Assembly: GCA_951799445.1 (NCBI GenBank)
Contig: OX637297.1
Span: 12,400,001-12,464,000, forward strand
DNA from: Pseudisothecium myosuroides
Taxonomy: Eukaryota > Streptophyta > Bryopsida > Hypnales > Lembophyllaceae
Direction of reading: 5' to 3'
DNA length: 64,000 nucleotides
The notes beneath the pieces are model-generated. The model worked only from the letters and a program-made list of their open reading frames with translations. It was not told the origin of the DNA and did no database searches. Shown here piece by piece: positions 32,521 to 42,950 of this stretch (within the stretch, counting starts at the first letter, position 1; every line of letters begins with the position of its first letter). Made by a program: the position numbers and the translations under genes.

Positions 32521-33684
32521 CTAACTGATAACATTTGGGTCGTTCTGAGAACCGCTTCCTTCGCCACGTTCAAAATTGGATGACTCTCCAACCCCTAGCT
32601 TGCGCTTTGCACGAGTGCGAGAAGCTGGTCCATCTGCGTTCAAAATGGATTCTAAGACATTGGAATCCTTCAGAGCTAGGAGGGTTTTTTGGGTCTGTGG
32701 AGAGTGTTTTTCCAATAGATAGTCCAATGCTTGACTTTGGTAATAAGGCCCGTACATGGAGTCCATGTATTGCATATCATTCAACTCTTGAATGGAGGCA
32801 TTTTCATCCTGATTGGCCACCCTTTCGCCTTGAAAATTCCAACGATGCTTCTCCGGATGAGGACCCCACTTGAAGGTTGCGGAGCTCTTATCAAAATATC
32901 CACCAAGGCATTGGAAGAAGAACGCCCTCTTCCCTTCATATTGTGCTCCCTTTCCCATTAGCCTGGGTGCAACGGCCGCAATTTCAGCCGGATGTGTTTC
33001 CCAGTTCAATTGCGAGCTAACATCTCTCGGTTCTTTATCATGAAAGCCTTGTCGCCAACTCCAAAGCAAGTCTTGGCCCCAAAATTTTGTTTCATCCGTT
33101 GTGTCGCCGATGTGTTCCCAAGACGGTGGCATGTAAGTCATCAAGTTGAACATGGCATACAACCGTTTATGGAATGGCGCTGCACATATGACACAACGTC
33201 GCCTAATCAAGCATTGCGTGATGAGACATTGAGGATGGTATACATGTGCGCAGGATCCAAGTGCCCAACCTCCTTCAGAGCCAAATGGGTCTAGACATAT
33301 GGGGCATTTGGTGTGGTCCAAGACGAAATGTGCAGGCTTCGGCCACAACAACTTCTGTTGCTTTTCGTCAAGGTGGGAAGACTTGTGATTCATGTGGTCC
33401 CACCCATTTTGTGTCCAATCTATGACAGTCTTCCCAGGCAACTCCAACATGGGCATGTCACTAGGAAAAAGGGTATCAAGCAATGTCCAAGATGTGAGTC
33501 CATTCTCCCGTTTAGGAGCGCTTGCAATGAAGTTCTTCGAAACTTTATCCAACTCTTGGGCAATTTGTTGTGATCTGTCCACGGAGAGAATGCAAGCGAC
33601 CTTCCAATAGTAGTATGTGGCCGCCAACTCTCCCAACTGCGCTTGAAGAGTACGATTTTCCTCTTCAAGTCCCGATTTCTTCAC
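32521..33684 (-). CDS. WCH-3 C-terminal part: coiled coil and RING-H2 finger
   Basis: A 387-codon open frame. It starts in a coiled coil (GLEEENRTLQAQLGELAATY), then has a RING-H2 finger at about residues 125-167: CPIC, then CAHVYHPQC, then CVIC (C-x2-C ... C-x-H-x2-H-x2-C ... C-x2-C, all eight ligands present). A Trp-rich region (WSWRQGF; HRWNFQGE) and a basic Ser-rich tail (RTRAKRKLGVGE) follow. Known: RING-H2 proteins are usually E3 ubiquitin ligases. It is in frame with the upstream part (33688-34470) across a single TAG at 33688-33690, so it is probably not a separate gene. No good ATG begins it; the frame's first codon here is GTG. Confidence 0.65.
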   Translation of the reverse strand: MKKSGLEEENRTLQAQLGELAATYYYWKVACILSVDRSQQIAQELDKVSKNFIASAPKRENGLTSWTLLDTLFPSDMPMLELPGKTVIDWTQNGWDHMNHKSSHLDEKQQKLLWPKPAHFVLDHTKCPICLDPFGSEGGWALGSCAHVYHPQCLITQCLIRRRCVICAAPFHKRLYAMFNLMTYMPPSWEHIGDTTDETKFWGQDLLWSWRQGFHDKEPRDVSSQLNWETHPAEIAAVAPRLMGKGAQYEGKRAFFFQCLGGYFDKSSATFKWGPHPEKHRWNFQGERVANQDENASIQELNDMQYMDSMYGPYYQSQALDYLLEKHSPQTQKTLLALKDSNVLESILNADGPASRTRAKRKLGVGESSNFERGEGSGSQNDPNVIS

Positions 33685-33687
33685 CGA

Positions 33688-34470
33688 CTATACGGGGTGT
33701 GGAACAACAGGAAACAAAAGTGAATCTTGGGTCCCACGGAGATCATTCGTGTCAGTGGTAGTGTCTTCCGTGATGGTAGGAAGATGCACAATTGGAAGAA
33801 GTGAAGAACGCTTGGTACGCTTGGCAGGAGAAGTCTGTTGAAGGACGTCGTCGTTGAGGACCCCTACAACCTTGTCTAGATGATGTGGATCATGCTCAAT
33901 GAAGGGGTTGTCCATATCTGACAAAGTCAACGTTTCTCGCTCTTTCTCCCGAAGGCGTTGTAGTTCTTTAGATTGCTGAGATATGATAGCGCTTTTGTGA
34001 TTGCAAAGTGATTGCAATTTCCTAACATCTGACTGAAGTGAGGCAATCGTGGAGTCTTTGGTCTTCAAGATATCGAGGGCCTTACACAAGGCCACAGGGT
34101 TGTCAGCTGGAGTCGCTCGAGGCTGGGAAATGGTAGTACGAACACCTCCGTCCATGGGTTAGTCCTCATTTGGTCCAAAGTCGAAGACATTGACAGCATC
34201 CTCTTTTGCCAACGGTGGGCCTGAAATCGTCGCTGAGGCTAGTGCAGATCTGACTCGATTTGTGGAGCGCCACACCTTTGGAGGATGTTTTATTCTCCGT
34301 CCTCGTGATGATGAAGGTGCCTCAACATTTTGAACCTGAACTTCCACGGGGGCGGCGGGCTGCTCCCTGACTCGTGTTGTCCTTGGGACTCGTGTGCCAT
34401 CGGAATCTTCATCTTCCTCTGATTCGTCAGTGGGAACTTCAAGAGTCTCTTTGTTTCGAGGATCACTTCA
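33688..34470 (-). pseudogene. WCH-3 middle part (linker and coiled coil, in-frame stops)
   Basis: On the minus strand the frame runs from about 34470 (DESEEDEDSDGTRVPRT), through a basic segment (SSSRGRRIKHPPKVW), TAA at 34159-34161, then MDGGVRTTISQPRATP and a coiled coil (QSDVRKLQSLCNHKSAIIS; ELQRLREKERETL) to TAG 33688. It joins the WCH domain upstream after a one-base shift near 34467 and the RING part downstream in the same frame. The two stops and one shift are the only breaks in about 2.5 kb. Confidence 0.55.
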
Positions 34471-35017
34471 AATATTTAGGTCCAAGTCCGCCCTCTGGAT
34501 ATTTTAGAATCCCTCTTGGGATTAATCCAATTTCTGGACGTTCGACGTACGGAATTTCTTTTATCGTGCTCCAGTCCACCTCCTTTTTCAATGCCACCTC
34601 AACATACGCTCCTCTGGCAATGCATAGAGTAACCTCGTTCCTCTCTACGAAAGGGGTTTTGTAGAGGACCTGCCACACTTCCACGCACCTTTGAACGAAA
34701 GTTGGACTTTCACAATACTTCAGGTCTGCCTTATTGGTGCGCCGGTAGTAATGATGGCGCCATGCCGGAAATAACTTCCCGATGTGGCACCATTCAATGT
34801 AATCTTTGCAGGTTTGCATTGTCCACGGCTCGGTCTCCTCTTCCCAGCCTTTAAAAGCAAGGTGGTCTGGGCTGTTCAACACGTGCCATTGCTTGCGATG
34901 AACAGTACCCCTGCGCTTCCGCCCCTTATCTAAAAGAGCCTTCCTGGCTACACCAGGAGTGACAATTGCAGTGTACAGGATAGGTAGTGATCCACCGCTA
35001 CTTCCCCCGGTGGCCAT
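34463..35017 (-). CDS. WCH-3 N-terminal domain (WCH[IV]xKLFP family)
   Basis: ATG 35015-35017 (MATGGSSGGSLPILY). It has a basic stretch (KGRKRRGTVHRKQWH), then WTMQTCKDYIEWCHIGKLFP, HHYYRRTNKADLKYC, FVQRCVEVWQVLY, and VEVALKKEVDWSTIKEIPY. This matches WCH-1 and WCH-2 position by position in the W, C, H, N and YC residues. The open frame ends at TGA 34463, one base out of phase with the downstream linker. In this copy the domain heads a RING protein instead of a plain coiled coil. Function unknown; DNA or RNA binding would be a guess. Confidence 0.65.
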   Translation of the reverse strand: MATGGSSGGSLPILYTAIVTPGVARKALLDKGRKRRGTVHRKQWHVLNSPDHLAFKGWEEETEPWTMQTCKDYIEWCHIGKLFPAWRHHYYRRTNKADLKYCESPTFVQRCVEVWQVLYKTPFVERNEVTLCIARGAYVEVALKKEVDWSTIKEIPYVERPEIGLIPRGILKYPEGGLGPKYLK

Positions 35018-35176
35018 TGGATTTGTCGGTGTTGAGAACTCGCGGTAACAAAGGGTTGGATGAATCCAAGAAGAAATAAATATTCAACGAGAGGGTAACG
35101 CATGCACCCAATTACGGATACAAGACCGAAAGCCTCAAAGGAGAATGAAGGTGCGAGAAATGGCATGGGCGAGTGA

Positions 35177-35185
35177 ACTTATAGG
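35177..35185 (-). promoter_or_regulatory. TATA-like site upstream of WCH-3
   Basis: CCTATAAGT on the minus strand, 160 bases before the ATG and directly after the 12-mer array. The 54-bp module of the other genes is not clearly preserved here; only GTGCTCG and its surroundings are similar. Confidence 0.35.
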
Positions 35186-35231
35186 CGGGGCGAGCACGGG
35201 TGAATTAGGTTTGGACAGGCGCCTGCAACTC

Positions 35232-35500
35232 CAGTGACCGCGCATACGGCGACTTCGGGTACAGATTTTGGGCGACTCCGTGTCTGCTTGGGCGACCTCG
35301 GGTCCCAGTAGGCGACTTCGGGTACAGAGTCAGGGCGACTCCGTGTCCGCTTGGGCGACCTCGGGTTCCAGTAGGCGACTTCGGGTACAGATTTTGGGCG
35401 ACCTCGGGTATCTAGTAGGTCAATGCGGGTCCCTTATCGGGCGACCTCGGGTCCATTGGATGCGACTACGGATTCCAGTGGGCGACTTCGGATCAACCCT
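35232..35500 (+). repeat. 12-mer array 7a, upstream of WCH-3, with higher-order repeat
   Basis: Twelve plus-orientation units. GGCGACTTCGGGTACAGA, GGCGACTCCGTGTC and GGCGACCTCGGGTC alternate in a set of about 64 bases that repeats two to three times. Gene-relative orientation is the same as in the other arrays. Confidence 0.8.
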
Positions 35501-35511
35501 GCCCACCCGTG

Positions 35512-35700
35512 GTCGCTCCAGGCGAGGTCGCCCCTACCCGCGATCGACCACCTGCAAGCTCCCACCCGCGGTCGCCGAATCCGCAGTCGCCATATCCACA
35601 GTCGCCCACCCGCGGTCCCCTTACCCGAAGTCGCCTGTATCCGAGGTCGCCCACATCCGCGGTCGCGCTATACCCGAAGTCACCACACACGCATGCGCCC
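35512..35700 (-). repeat. 12-mer array 7b, opposite orientation
   Basis: About ten units of complement type (CCCGCGGTCGCC, CCCGAAGTCGCC, CCGAGGTCGCCC) follow 7a head to head, turning at about 35505. Confidence 0.75.
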
Positions 35701-37440
35701 CAGATTCTGCCACGCGAGCGCCACATGGCATCCAGGTGGCGTAGGTAAAAGGGTATTTACCTTTTCGGAAAGTCAAAGGTAAAATTGACTCTACTGGACG
35801 TCGCGGGAGCTCTACTGGACGTCGCGTGATGTCGAGTTGTCGCGATGTCGCGGTGTCGGGGAAGACAACCCTGGTCATGCAGGGCTAACGTGCAAGTATT
35901 CATCTCTCACATACTGTGTGAAAAAGGAATGTCTTCTACAATATTTTGAGTTCCAATGAATATTTTTGCATTTCTAAAAGTAAGAAATTTTGAAGCCAAC
36001 CGGGTACAAAATCAAATGGTTTTCACGACGACTATCTCAAGGTTTACGTTTCAAAATTTTTGACTTTGTTAATATCAGAACTAGAAAGCACTGTAGTACA
36101 GCAATGCACTATTTTTAAGCGTTGTAGGGCAATGCAATCTTCTCTAGCATTTGAGATATTAAAACTAAAATTTATACAGAATTAGTTTTGTTGCTCATTA
36201 TTTTTAAACTTCGCTCCTAAGCAAAGGATACAAGCCAAAATTACAGAATTTCTAAAAATGTATATCTTAGTGTAAAGATGTAATGAAATTCAGCAAAGGC
36301 CTTGCATCACAGGTCATAAAAGGATGAACTCAATGTGTATATGATTCAAATAGTTTTTAATAAAGGGCAATTGTTCACATAGGTATTATTGTAAAAAGTT
36401 GGAACTCGTAAATGTACTCCATAATTATTTTGTTCAAAGTTCTTGAAAGTGTCGTAAAGTTTGAAACTCTTCTTGGTTTTCTAAGGCGTGTATCACAAAT
36501 TTTTTCTCTTAAAGCTACCCTTCGGAAGTCACTTAGTGAATCACTCTAAACAACATACGTTTTAATTTTGGACCCTCTATTGACTAAAAATTGTTTAAGT
36601 GGCTATTTTAAGAGACTTAAAACTTGAAATGTAGAGAGTTTGAGACTTTGGATGTTTATAGTTTAGGGTTTATGATATTTGTATTAGTTACTAAGGGAAC
36701 ATATCCTCTTTTTTTTCTCTAAAAGATACATTGTACACTTGAATATAATGTGGGCCATTATAATAGATTTAGGAAAATAGTGCCTTTGCAACTCACAAAA
36801 TTCTATCTTCAAAGAATTTGTATAGGCTAATTTGTTATTAAGGAAACATAACCGCTTTTTTTCCTCTGAAAGATACATTGTACATTTGAATATAATGTAG
36901 GCCACCATAAATTATGTTGTTTATAATTATTTTTGAACTTCACTAAGAGATGTAGGGTACTTGTGAAAATTATGAAATTATTGAAATATGCTTGTTTCTT
37001 TAAAAATCATTTGAAGTTTCCAAAAGTGTGCCACAAGTTCCTTATGCTTATCAATTCAAAATGTTTAGAATATTTCCAACTTGCACAAATTTTTATTATT
37101 TATCTTCTTTTGAATATGAGTTTCATGACTTTCTAGATTTACAATCTATAAACTAGAAGGCATGAAATAACCTTCTTAGATTATGTAGCAAATAACATAA
37201 AAAAAAGACAAAATGAATATGGCTACAATTTCCAAAGTGAAGTGTAGAATATTTCTAACTTTGACATGATTATTTTTTTCATACCCACGTGCACTTATTT
37301 TAGGAGTCAAGAAATGATGGTTCTCTAAAATACAGGGCATGGCCTTGTTTTTTGGCGTTCCCAAACAAAATTTAAACAAATGGGTGACAAATTTAATGCG
37401 GCCACAAATTTGGAAGTAAACTTTAGAAAATTTCCAACTT
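35701..37440. other. AT-rich non-coding stretch
   Basis: After a short CpG-rich tail (GTCGCG motifs to about 35870) the sequence is AT-rich. A repeat of about 140 bases ('aaagatacattgtaca.ttgaatataatg') occurs at about 36722 and 36870. No gene seen. Confidence 0.35.
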
Positions 37441-40400
37441 CTACAGTTCTTCCCTCCTCCACTCGCCATTAAATTTGATCAAACTTACAGTTCAGTCCCA
37501 CGAACATCCGAGCATGGCTAACTTGTTTATATTTTACTTTGTTTCTCTCTCTTGAATAAGAGGCAAGAATCTATTCGCCACATGAATTCTTCGTGTGTGG
37601 ATTAATTAAAACTTGCACATTTATTTGTCTCGTCCACTTTGCATTATATTTGATGTGTTGACATTTGAGATTGAGTTCCAGCAACTATACTAGGAGATGG
37701 CTTATTTTTAATATTTTTTCACGATCTAGAATTACAGGCAAGAATTAAATCCCCACATGGTTTCCTTATGTACGGGTTATTTACAACCTACAATTTTACT
37801 TCATCAACCGCTTGCCATAAAATTTCATGACATTTGGGATTGAGTTCCACTAACTTTTAATAGGGCGTCACTTACTATTAATCATTTGTTCTCTCTCATA
37901 CATATTATTTTAGAATTTTTGTTGTTCAATTTGGAAAATGACGCCTACATCTAATGATCTTTTAAATTTTAAATGTTTCACGACATCTGCAACCTGTACA
38001 TTTTGGTAACACTTCCTTAAAAAAATGTCATTAATTCAAACACTTGTACATTTTTTTGGAAGCCTGCGCTTGTATTTTATTCATCAAAAATCCTAGAAGT
38101 CATGAACTTTGTAGAAAACTGGAATGAAAATAAATTATTGAAGCTACAAATAGCCTATAGATGTAGAATTCATGAGGACGTTTAGTTCTTGCTGTGTTTA
38201 TGCATTTTTAAACGAGACCTGAATTTCCCTTTTTCAAGGAAATGCGCAAGTTTAGGATAATTCCCTCATTGAGAATCCATATGGGGACTGAATTTTGGCC
38301 CCTTATTTACCATAGAGAAATTAACCCAAGAAAAAATGCCCTCAAGTTAGTGGAATTCAATCCCAAATGTCATGAAATTTAATGGCGAGTGGAGGAAGAA
38401 CAAAATGCGCAAGTTACAAATAATCACTAGCCACACGTGGAATGTATGAGGGGATTTAAATTGGTGCCCCTCAATTTCATTTTCAAATTTGTACCTAACC
38501 CCTCTAATGTGTGCCATGCCGTGTATTTTAAAGAACCATAGTGTGATGACTTCTTAAATAAATGCACGTGTATATGTAAAATATTCATGTGCATTTGTTT
38601 TACAATGTGCACATTTTTTTCCTCCAACGCTTGCCATTTCATTTCATGCCATTTGATATTCAATTTTACTAACTACAACGCATGGCTTATTTTTAATTTT
38701 TTTTTTCTCTAACGTAAAGAAGGGGCAAAAATTCAATCCCCACATGGATATTTCATGTGACTGGGGATTGTTTACAACTCGCACATTGTTTTCCCTCTTG
38801 CACTTACCATTTCATTTCATGACATTTGGGATCCAGTTCCACTAAGTACAGGCCATGGCTTCTGCAAATTATTTTTTCAGTCTCTTTCATATATATTTTG
38901 GACAATTGAAGTCAAATTTGGAAAATGAGGCCTACATATAATGACCTCGTGATTTTTAAATGTTCACGACATTTGCAAACTCCTCATTTCTTTTACTTCT
39001 TCTTCATTTAAATTTTAGAACTTCAAAGACTTCAAATTTTTTTTTAAAGCTATGTATTGTACTTTGTACACCTGAAATCCCAAAAGTCATAAACTTTGTA
39101 GGAAAAAGGAATAGAAATAAATTATAGAAGCTAGAAATAGCCTGCACAAGTCCAATTCATTTGCTTATTTAATTTGTGTTATTTTTATGCATTTCACAAC
39201 AACAATGAAATGTTCTTTTAATTTATAAGCCGTGTCTTATTCATTATCCATGTAACTAAAAGCCCAAATTAAAGCTATCAATTTTGTAGGAAAAATGGAA
39301 ATAACTTTTTTTTTAAAGTTATAAGTATGGGAACATTCTTTTACAACACATGAGCGCATTAAGCTCATGCTTCTTTTTTTCCATATATCACTACGTACTC
39401 TAAAAAAAGAATCAACCAATATTTTATGTTACATCTTCAAGGTCACTCAATAAAATGTTTTTTTTTCTTTCAGAAATGCAGTTTAGTACTTCCACATTTA
39501 AAAAAAAATAAGAGGACATTGTGCCCATTTTTTATGAAGTTCCAATTGCCCTCTGTCGACCATAGCAAAAGTATTGGTTTCTTTTTTATCTGGTTCATAT
39601 TGCACGTTCTAGAGGGAAAAAAGATTTAAGTCAAATAATTCCTGAACACTTTCAATAGAAATTCAAAGGCATGTTGAGGGCAAATGCCATGATTGCAAAC
39701 ACAATTGCCCTTCATTTCAACAAATGGGCACTTGAAATCAATTATGGCTGACAAGTTCAACGGTTCCATTAGGAATGCATGACGGCTCAATGTAATTAGT
39801 GTCTTTCATTTGGGCACTTGAAATCAATGATGGCTTGTACATTGAACGGTACCATTAAATAGGATTGCATGGCGCATAGCACTCGACAGTGAAACATTTA
39901 ATGTACTCTACAATTTTAATCATAATGAAAACTTTAAAATACGATTGCATCTTATCATTTCATGAGGTCATTTTCTTCCTCTAATAAATCAAGTACCTAG
40001 TCTGTAATATTAATACGCATACTATGCAATAATTACATGTAATTCATACAAGCACTTCCAAATTTCATATATAAATTCATTGAAAATGTAGACATCTACA
40101 ATGACTAAATTGAATTATTTCTACTTCATGCCAGTTTAAACCAAGTTTAGTAAAGAAAGAATTGCATGAAGCACAGAATGATCCTCATAAATCCTGAATT
40201 GACTTCTATAATATTAACAGTTTCTATAAATTTTGACGAAGAAGTTCTTCAAAGTACAAGACACAAATTATGACTCATGTTTACTGAAATGTAGATTACT
40301 ATAGTTTTAAAAGTATGTTTAAGGCATTTCATGCGGGCATGCCTTCTATATGATTGTTTGGGAAGTTCACAACTTCAACATTTTTTTCCACATAATTTTT

Positions 40401-40590
40401 TTCACTAACAATTCCAACATTGTTTTCAACATATTTTTTTCCGATTTGTGGGATTGGAGTTCTTCACTAACAATTACCTCTGTTGAATGACTTGCACGCC
40501 ATGCCCTGTAGTTTGTGGACCTCAATCCCAAATGTCATGGAATTTGTTGGCATGTGGAGGACGGAAAAAAATGTGCAAGTTGTAAATGTT
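37440..40590. repeat. Dispersed family of about 180-bp units, both orientations
   Basis: A core with 'cttgccattaaattt', 'catttgggattgagttcca' and 'catggctta' recurs at about 37449, 37640, 37800, 38620 and 38795. It appears inverted at about 38335-38410 and 40500-40580. The material between is AT-rich with no supported gene. Confidence 0.5.
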
Positions 40591-40599
40591 CTAAACATG

Positions 40600-40960
40600 T
40601 ACATTCCATGCACACATTCAATTTCTACCCCATTTTCTTAAAGTGAACTAAATAATTTCATTCCATCACTTAACTCCCTCCCCATTTTTTTAATCAAAAG
40701 TGAATCCCAACTGTTTGATACAAGATTTCACTCCATCATTTATCTCCCTCTCCATTTTACTTTTACCAAAACTGCATCCCAACTCAATGAGAAAAAAAAT
40801 TCACTACATCACTGATTTCCCTCCCCATTTTTTTTATCACAAGTGAATCCATAAGCAATGATAAAAAATTTCAATCCATCACTTAGTTTTTGGATCCACT
40901 CCCTCCCCATTTTTATTTATCACAAATCAATTCTAACTCAAAGAATAAAAATTCCATTCC
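40600..40960 (-). repeat. Minisatellite of about 80-85 bp, related to 10540-11260
   Basis: Four degenerate units containing CTCCCTCCCCATTTTTTTAA and 'aagtgaatccc'. The complement carries the GGGGAGGGA and 'ggattaaaaaaa' blocks of the minisatellite at 10540. It is bounded on the right by the TTAA element. Confidence 0.6.
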
Positions 40961-40968
40961 ATCATTAA

Positions 40969-41603
40969 ACCCCCAAATGCCCAAGGACTTCTTTGAGCCT
41001 CTACAAATTTGCTCTAAATTGAACAAAAAGCCAACTTTTTGATATGTTGTATCAATTTCTTTTGAATTGTAACCGTCCAAATTCAAACTAGGCATGTTAG
41101 AGTTAACATAGGAAAAGAAAAAAAAACAATATCACTTATGCATTGAAAGATTATATTGTTTGATCATGAGGGTTTTAAAACTAGGAAAATTTTTCAATCC
41201 TTCTTTCACAAGTCAAATCTAAAAATTTGGTCATCCATAAAAATTGAGGTTAAAGGGCCTAGCATGCAGAACCCAAATCAATTTATGGCTTCTCAAAATG
41301 TACTCTACAATTTTTTTAAATGAATTTCTAATGTCATTTTTTCTCAAAGATCTATTGTATTTGAGGTTCATTTCCAAGAGTCCTAAACACTACGGAAAGT
41401 CAAGATTACAATGGGTACCCTTGCACAAAATCTTGAATAGAAAAATCATAATCAATCATTTTGAAAATCGGATTTTTGATGCTAAAACTAGACTTCAAAA
41501 CTAATTTTATAAAAATAAGTACTAAAAAGAGCAACTTCGTTAGGTTTTATTTAGTTTCTAAGTATTGTTGACACCAGAATTTGGTGCCTTGGGCATTTAG
41601 CGG
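40969..41603 (+). mobile_element. TTAA-flanked MITE, family A
   Basis: TTAA 40965-40968 and 41604-41607. Termini are ACCCCCAAATGCCCAAGGA and GCCTTGGGCATTTAGCGG. The interior matches 9829-10464. Confidence 0.7.
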
Positions 41604-41819
41604 TTAAAATTTTGTTTGACTGTCTCTCCAATTTTGTGACTTACATGCATGAAGTAAGATGTGCAAAAGCCTAATGCTGCTCAAAAATATATTTCATCAT
41701 GAATCTTATGTTTACTAAATGAGTACAAGTTTTACAAATTTTTTATCCCATAATGTTCACCTACATTCTTGGACATGTTTGAGTCGCACTCAAAGAAAAG
41801 GACCCTGAAAATGTAACCC

Positions 41820-41900
41820 CAATCAGTGAACCCTAGATCCTAAGCCCTAGTGAACCCTAAACCCTAAAGAACCCCTAGTTAACCTTGAACCCTATTAGAA
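41820..41900 (-). repeat. Degenerate telomere-type repeats
   Basis: Several CCCTAAA and CCCTAG-like units (GTGAACCCTAAACCCTAAAG) with drift. Possibly a chance or ancient interstitial telomere tract. Confidence 0.35.
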
Positions 41901-42229
41901 TCCCAATTAAACAACTCTACAACCCGTAAACCTTCATCTTCTATTGATGCGCATCATTATTTTCAACGATATTTTAAACGTTACTACAAAGTAGCCTAGT
42001 ATTCCCCCAAAAGTAGTAACTTCTAAACGTCTCCAACTGTAAAATGAAAATGAAGAAAAGTGGAAAAAATACAAAATATATGATACGTCCTATGATTGTG
42101 CTTAAAGCCCACTCACTTACTATGCAAACCTAAAGAAAGACTGCATCTACTTTTCTGTGCAAAAATTCTCTTGCCTTTAATACCGAATGCGGCCACTTGT
42201 TAGAAAAATAAGATTCCTTCTAAATTTTG

Positions 42230-42480
42230 CCCAGCGACTTCTGCTTGTAGCTGTTTGAAATTCCCGCCCGGGTTTCCCCGCGCAAGCGCGCTGCCTCGCC
42301 TCCTGTCCTGCGAACTATTTCGCTGTCCATTTGCCTACTCATTGTTTCTTGCTCGTGTTTCCATCGTCCATAGTTGATGGTCATTTTGCTCTCGCGTTAC
42401 GTCTCATACTTGTATCAGGTCTCTTACTTGCATTACGTTTCTTACGCCGGCGGAGTGTCGTTCGTATGTTACGGTTCTTT
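42230..42480 (+). promoter_or_regulatory. GC-rich island upstream of the DUF7869-like locus
   Basis: A GC-rich patch (CCCGCCCGGGTTTCCCCGCG, then CAAGCGCGCTGCC) in otherwise AT-rich DNA, about 1.5 kb before the first recognisable coding sequence. It contains a TTTCCCCGCG site resembling an E2F element. Possibly an old promoter; weak. Confidence 0.25.
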
Positions 42481-42950
42481 CATTGTAAGTGACAAGGTTT
42501 TGATGGTCTGAACGTCACGACTTCTTAGTTGCAACATAACGTACTCGGGTAAGTACTATTGATGTGTTTAGTAAGCCGTTTGAATGCTTTTGCTCGCAGG
42601 CATGATGTATGACAGTGTTGCATTAGTATAGTATTGTATGGGACTGCATTAGAATCCAGTGATTGATATCGTTTTGCGTCGCGCCTGTTCCTCTGTGAAT
42701 TGAGTTGTTGCTCTTCTTCACTGGCAATTGCTTCAAAAATTGCATTTGAGAAAACTCCGATAAAAGCCCCGGGTTTTACGGAAGTATATAGTGTAGTACA
42801 ATATTCACACTCTTTCCAATGTTGGACACCATGGACTTCAAGGCGGTTCTAGTTAAACCTATGTATTCTTGCAGAAATGTCAGACGTGCGAGGGAAATCT
42901 GTTCATGTCGATATAAGATGAAATGAAATAACATCAAATAATAAACTTTG

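Noticed and set aside
35268..35878. Frames of 77-158 codons on both strands in array 7
   Set aside because: Repeat-derived peptides (for example WATSG, RSPHPRS) that mirror the 12-mer; no independent coding evidence.
40613..40960. CRISPR-like array of regularly spaced repeats
   Set aside because: Units are degenerate and directly adjacent, in eukaryotic AT-rich DNA; it is a minisatellite.
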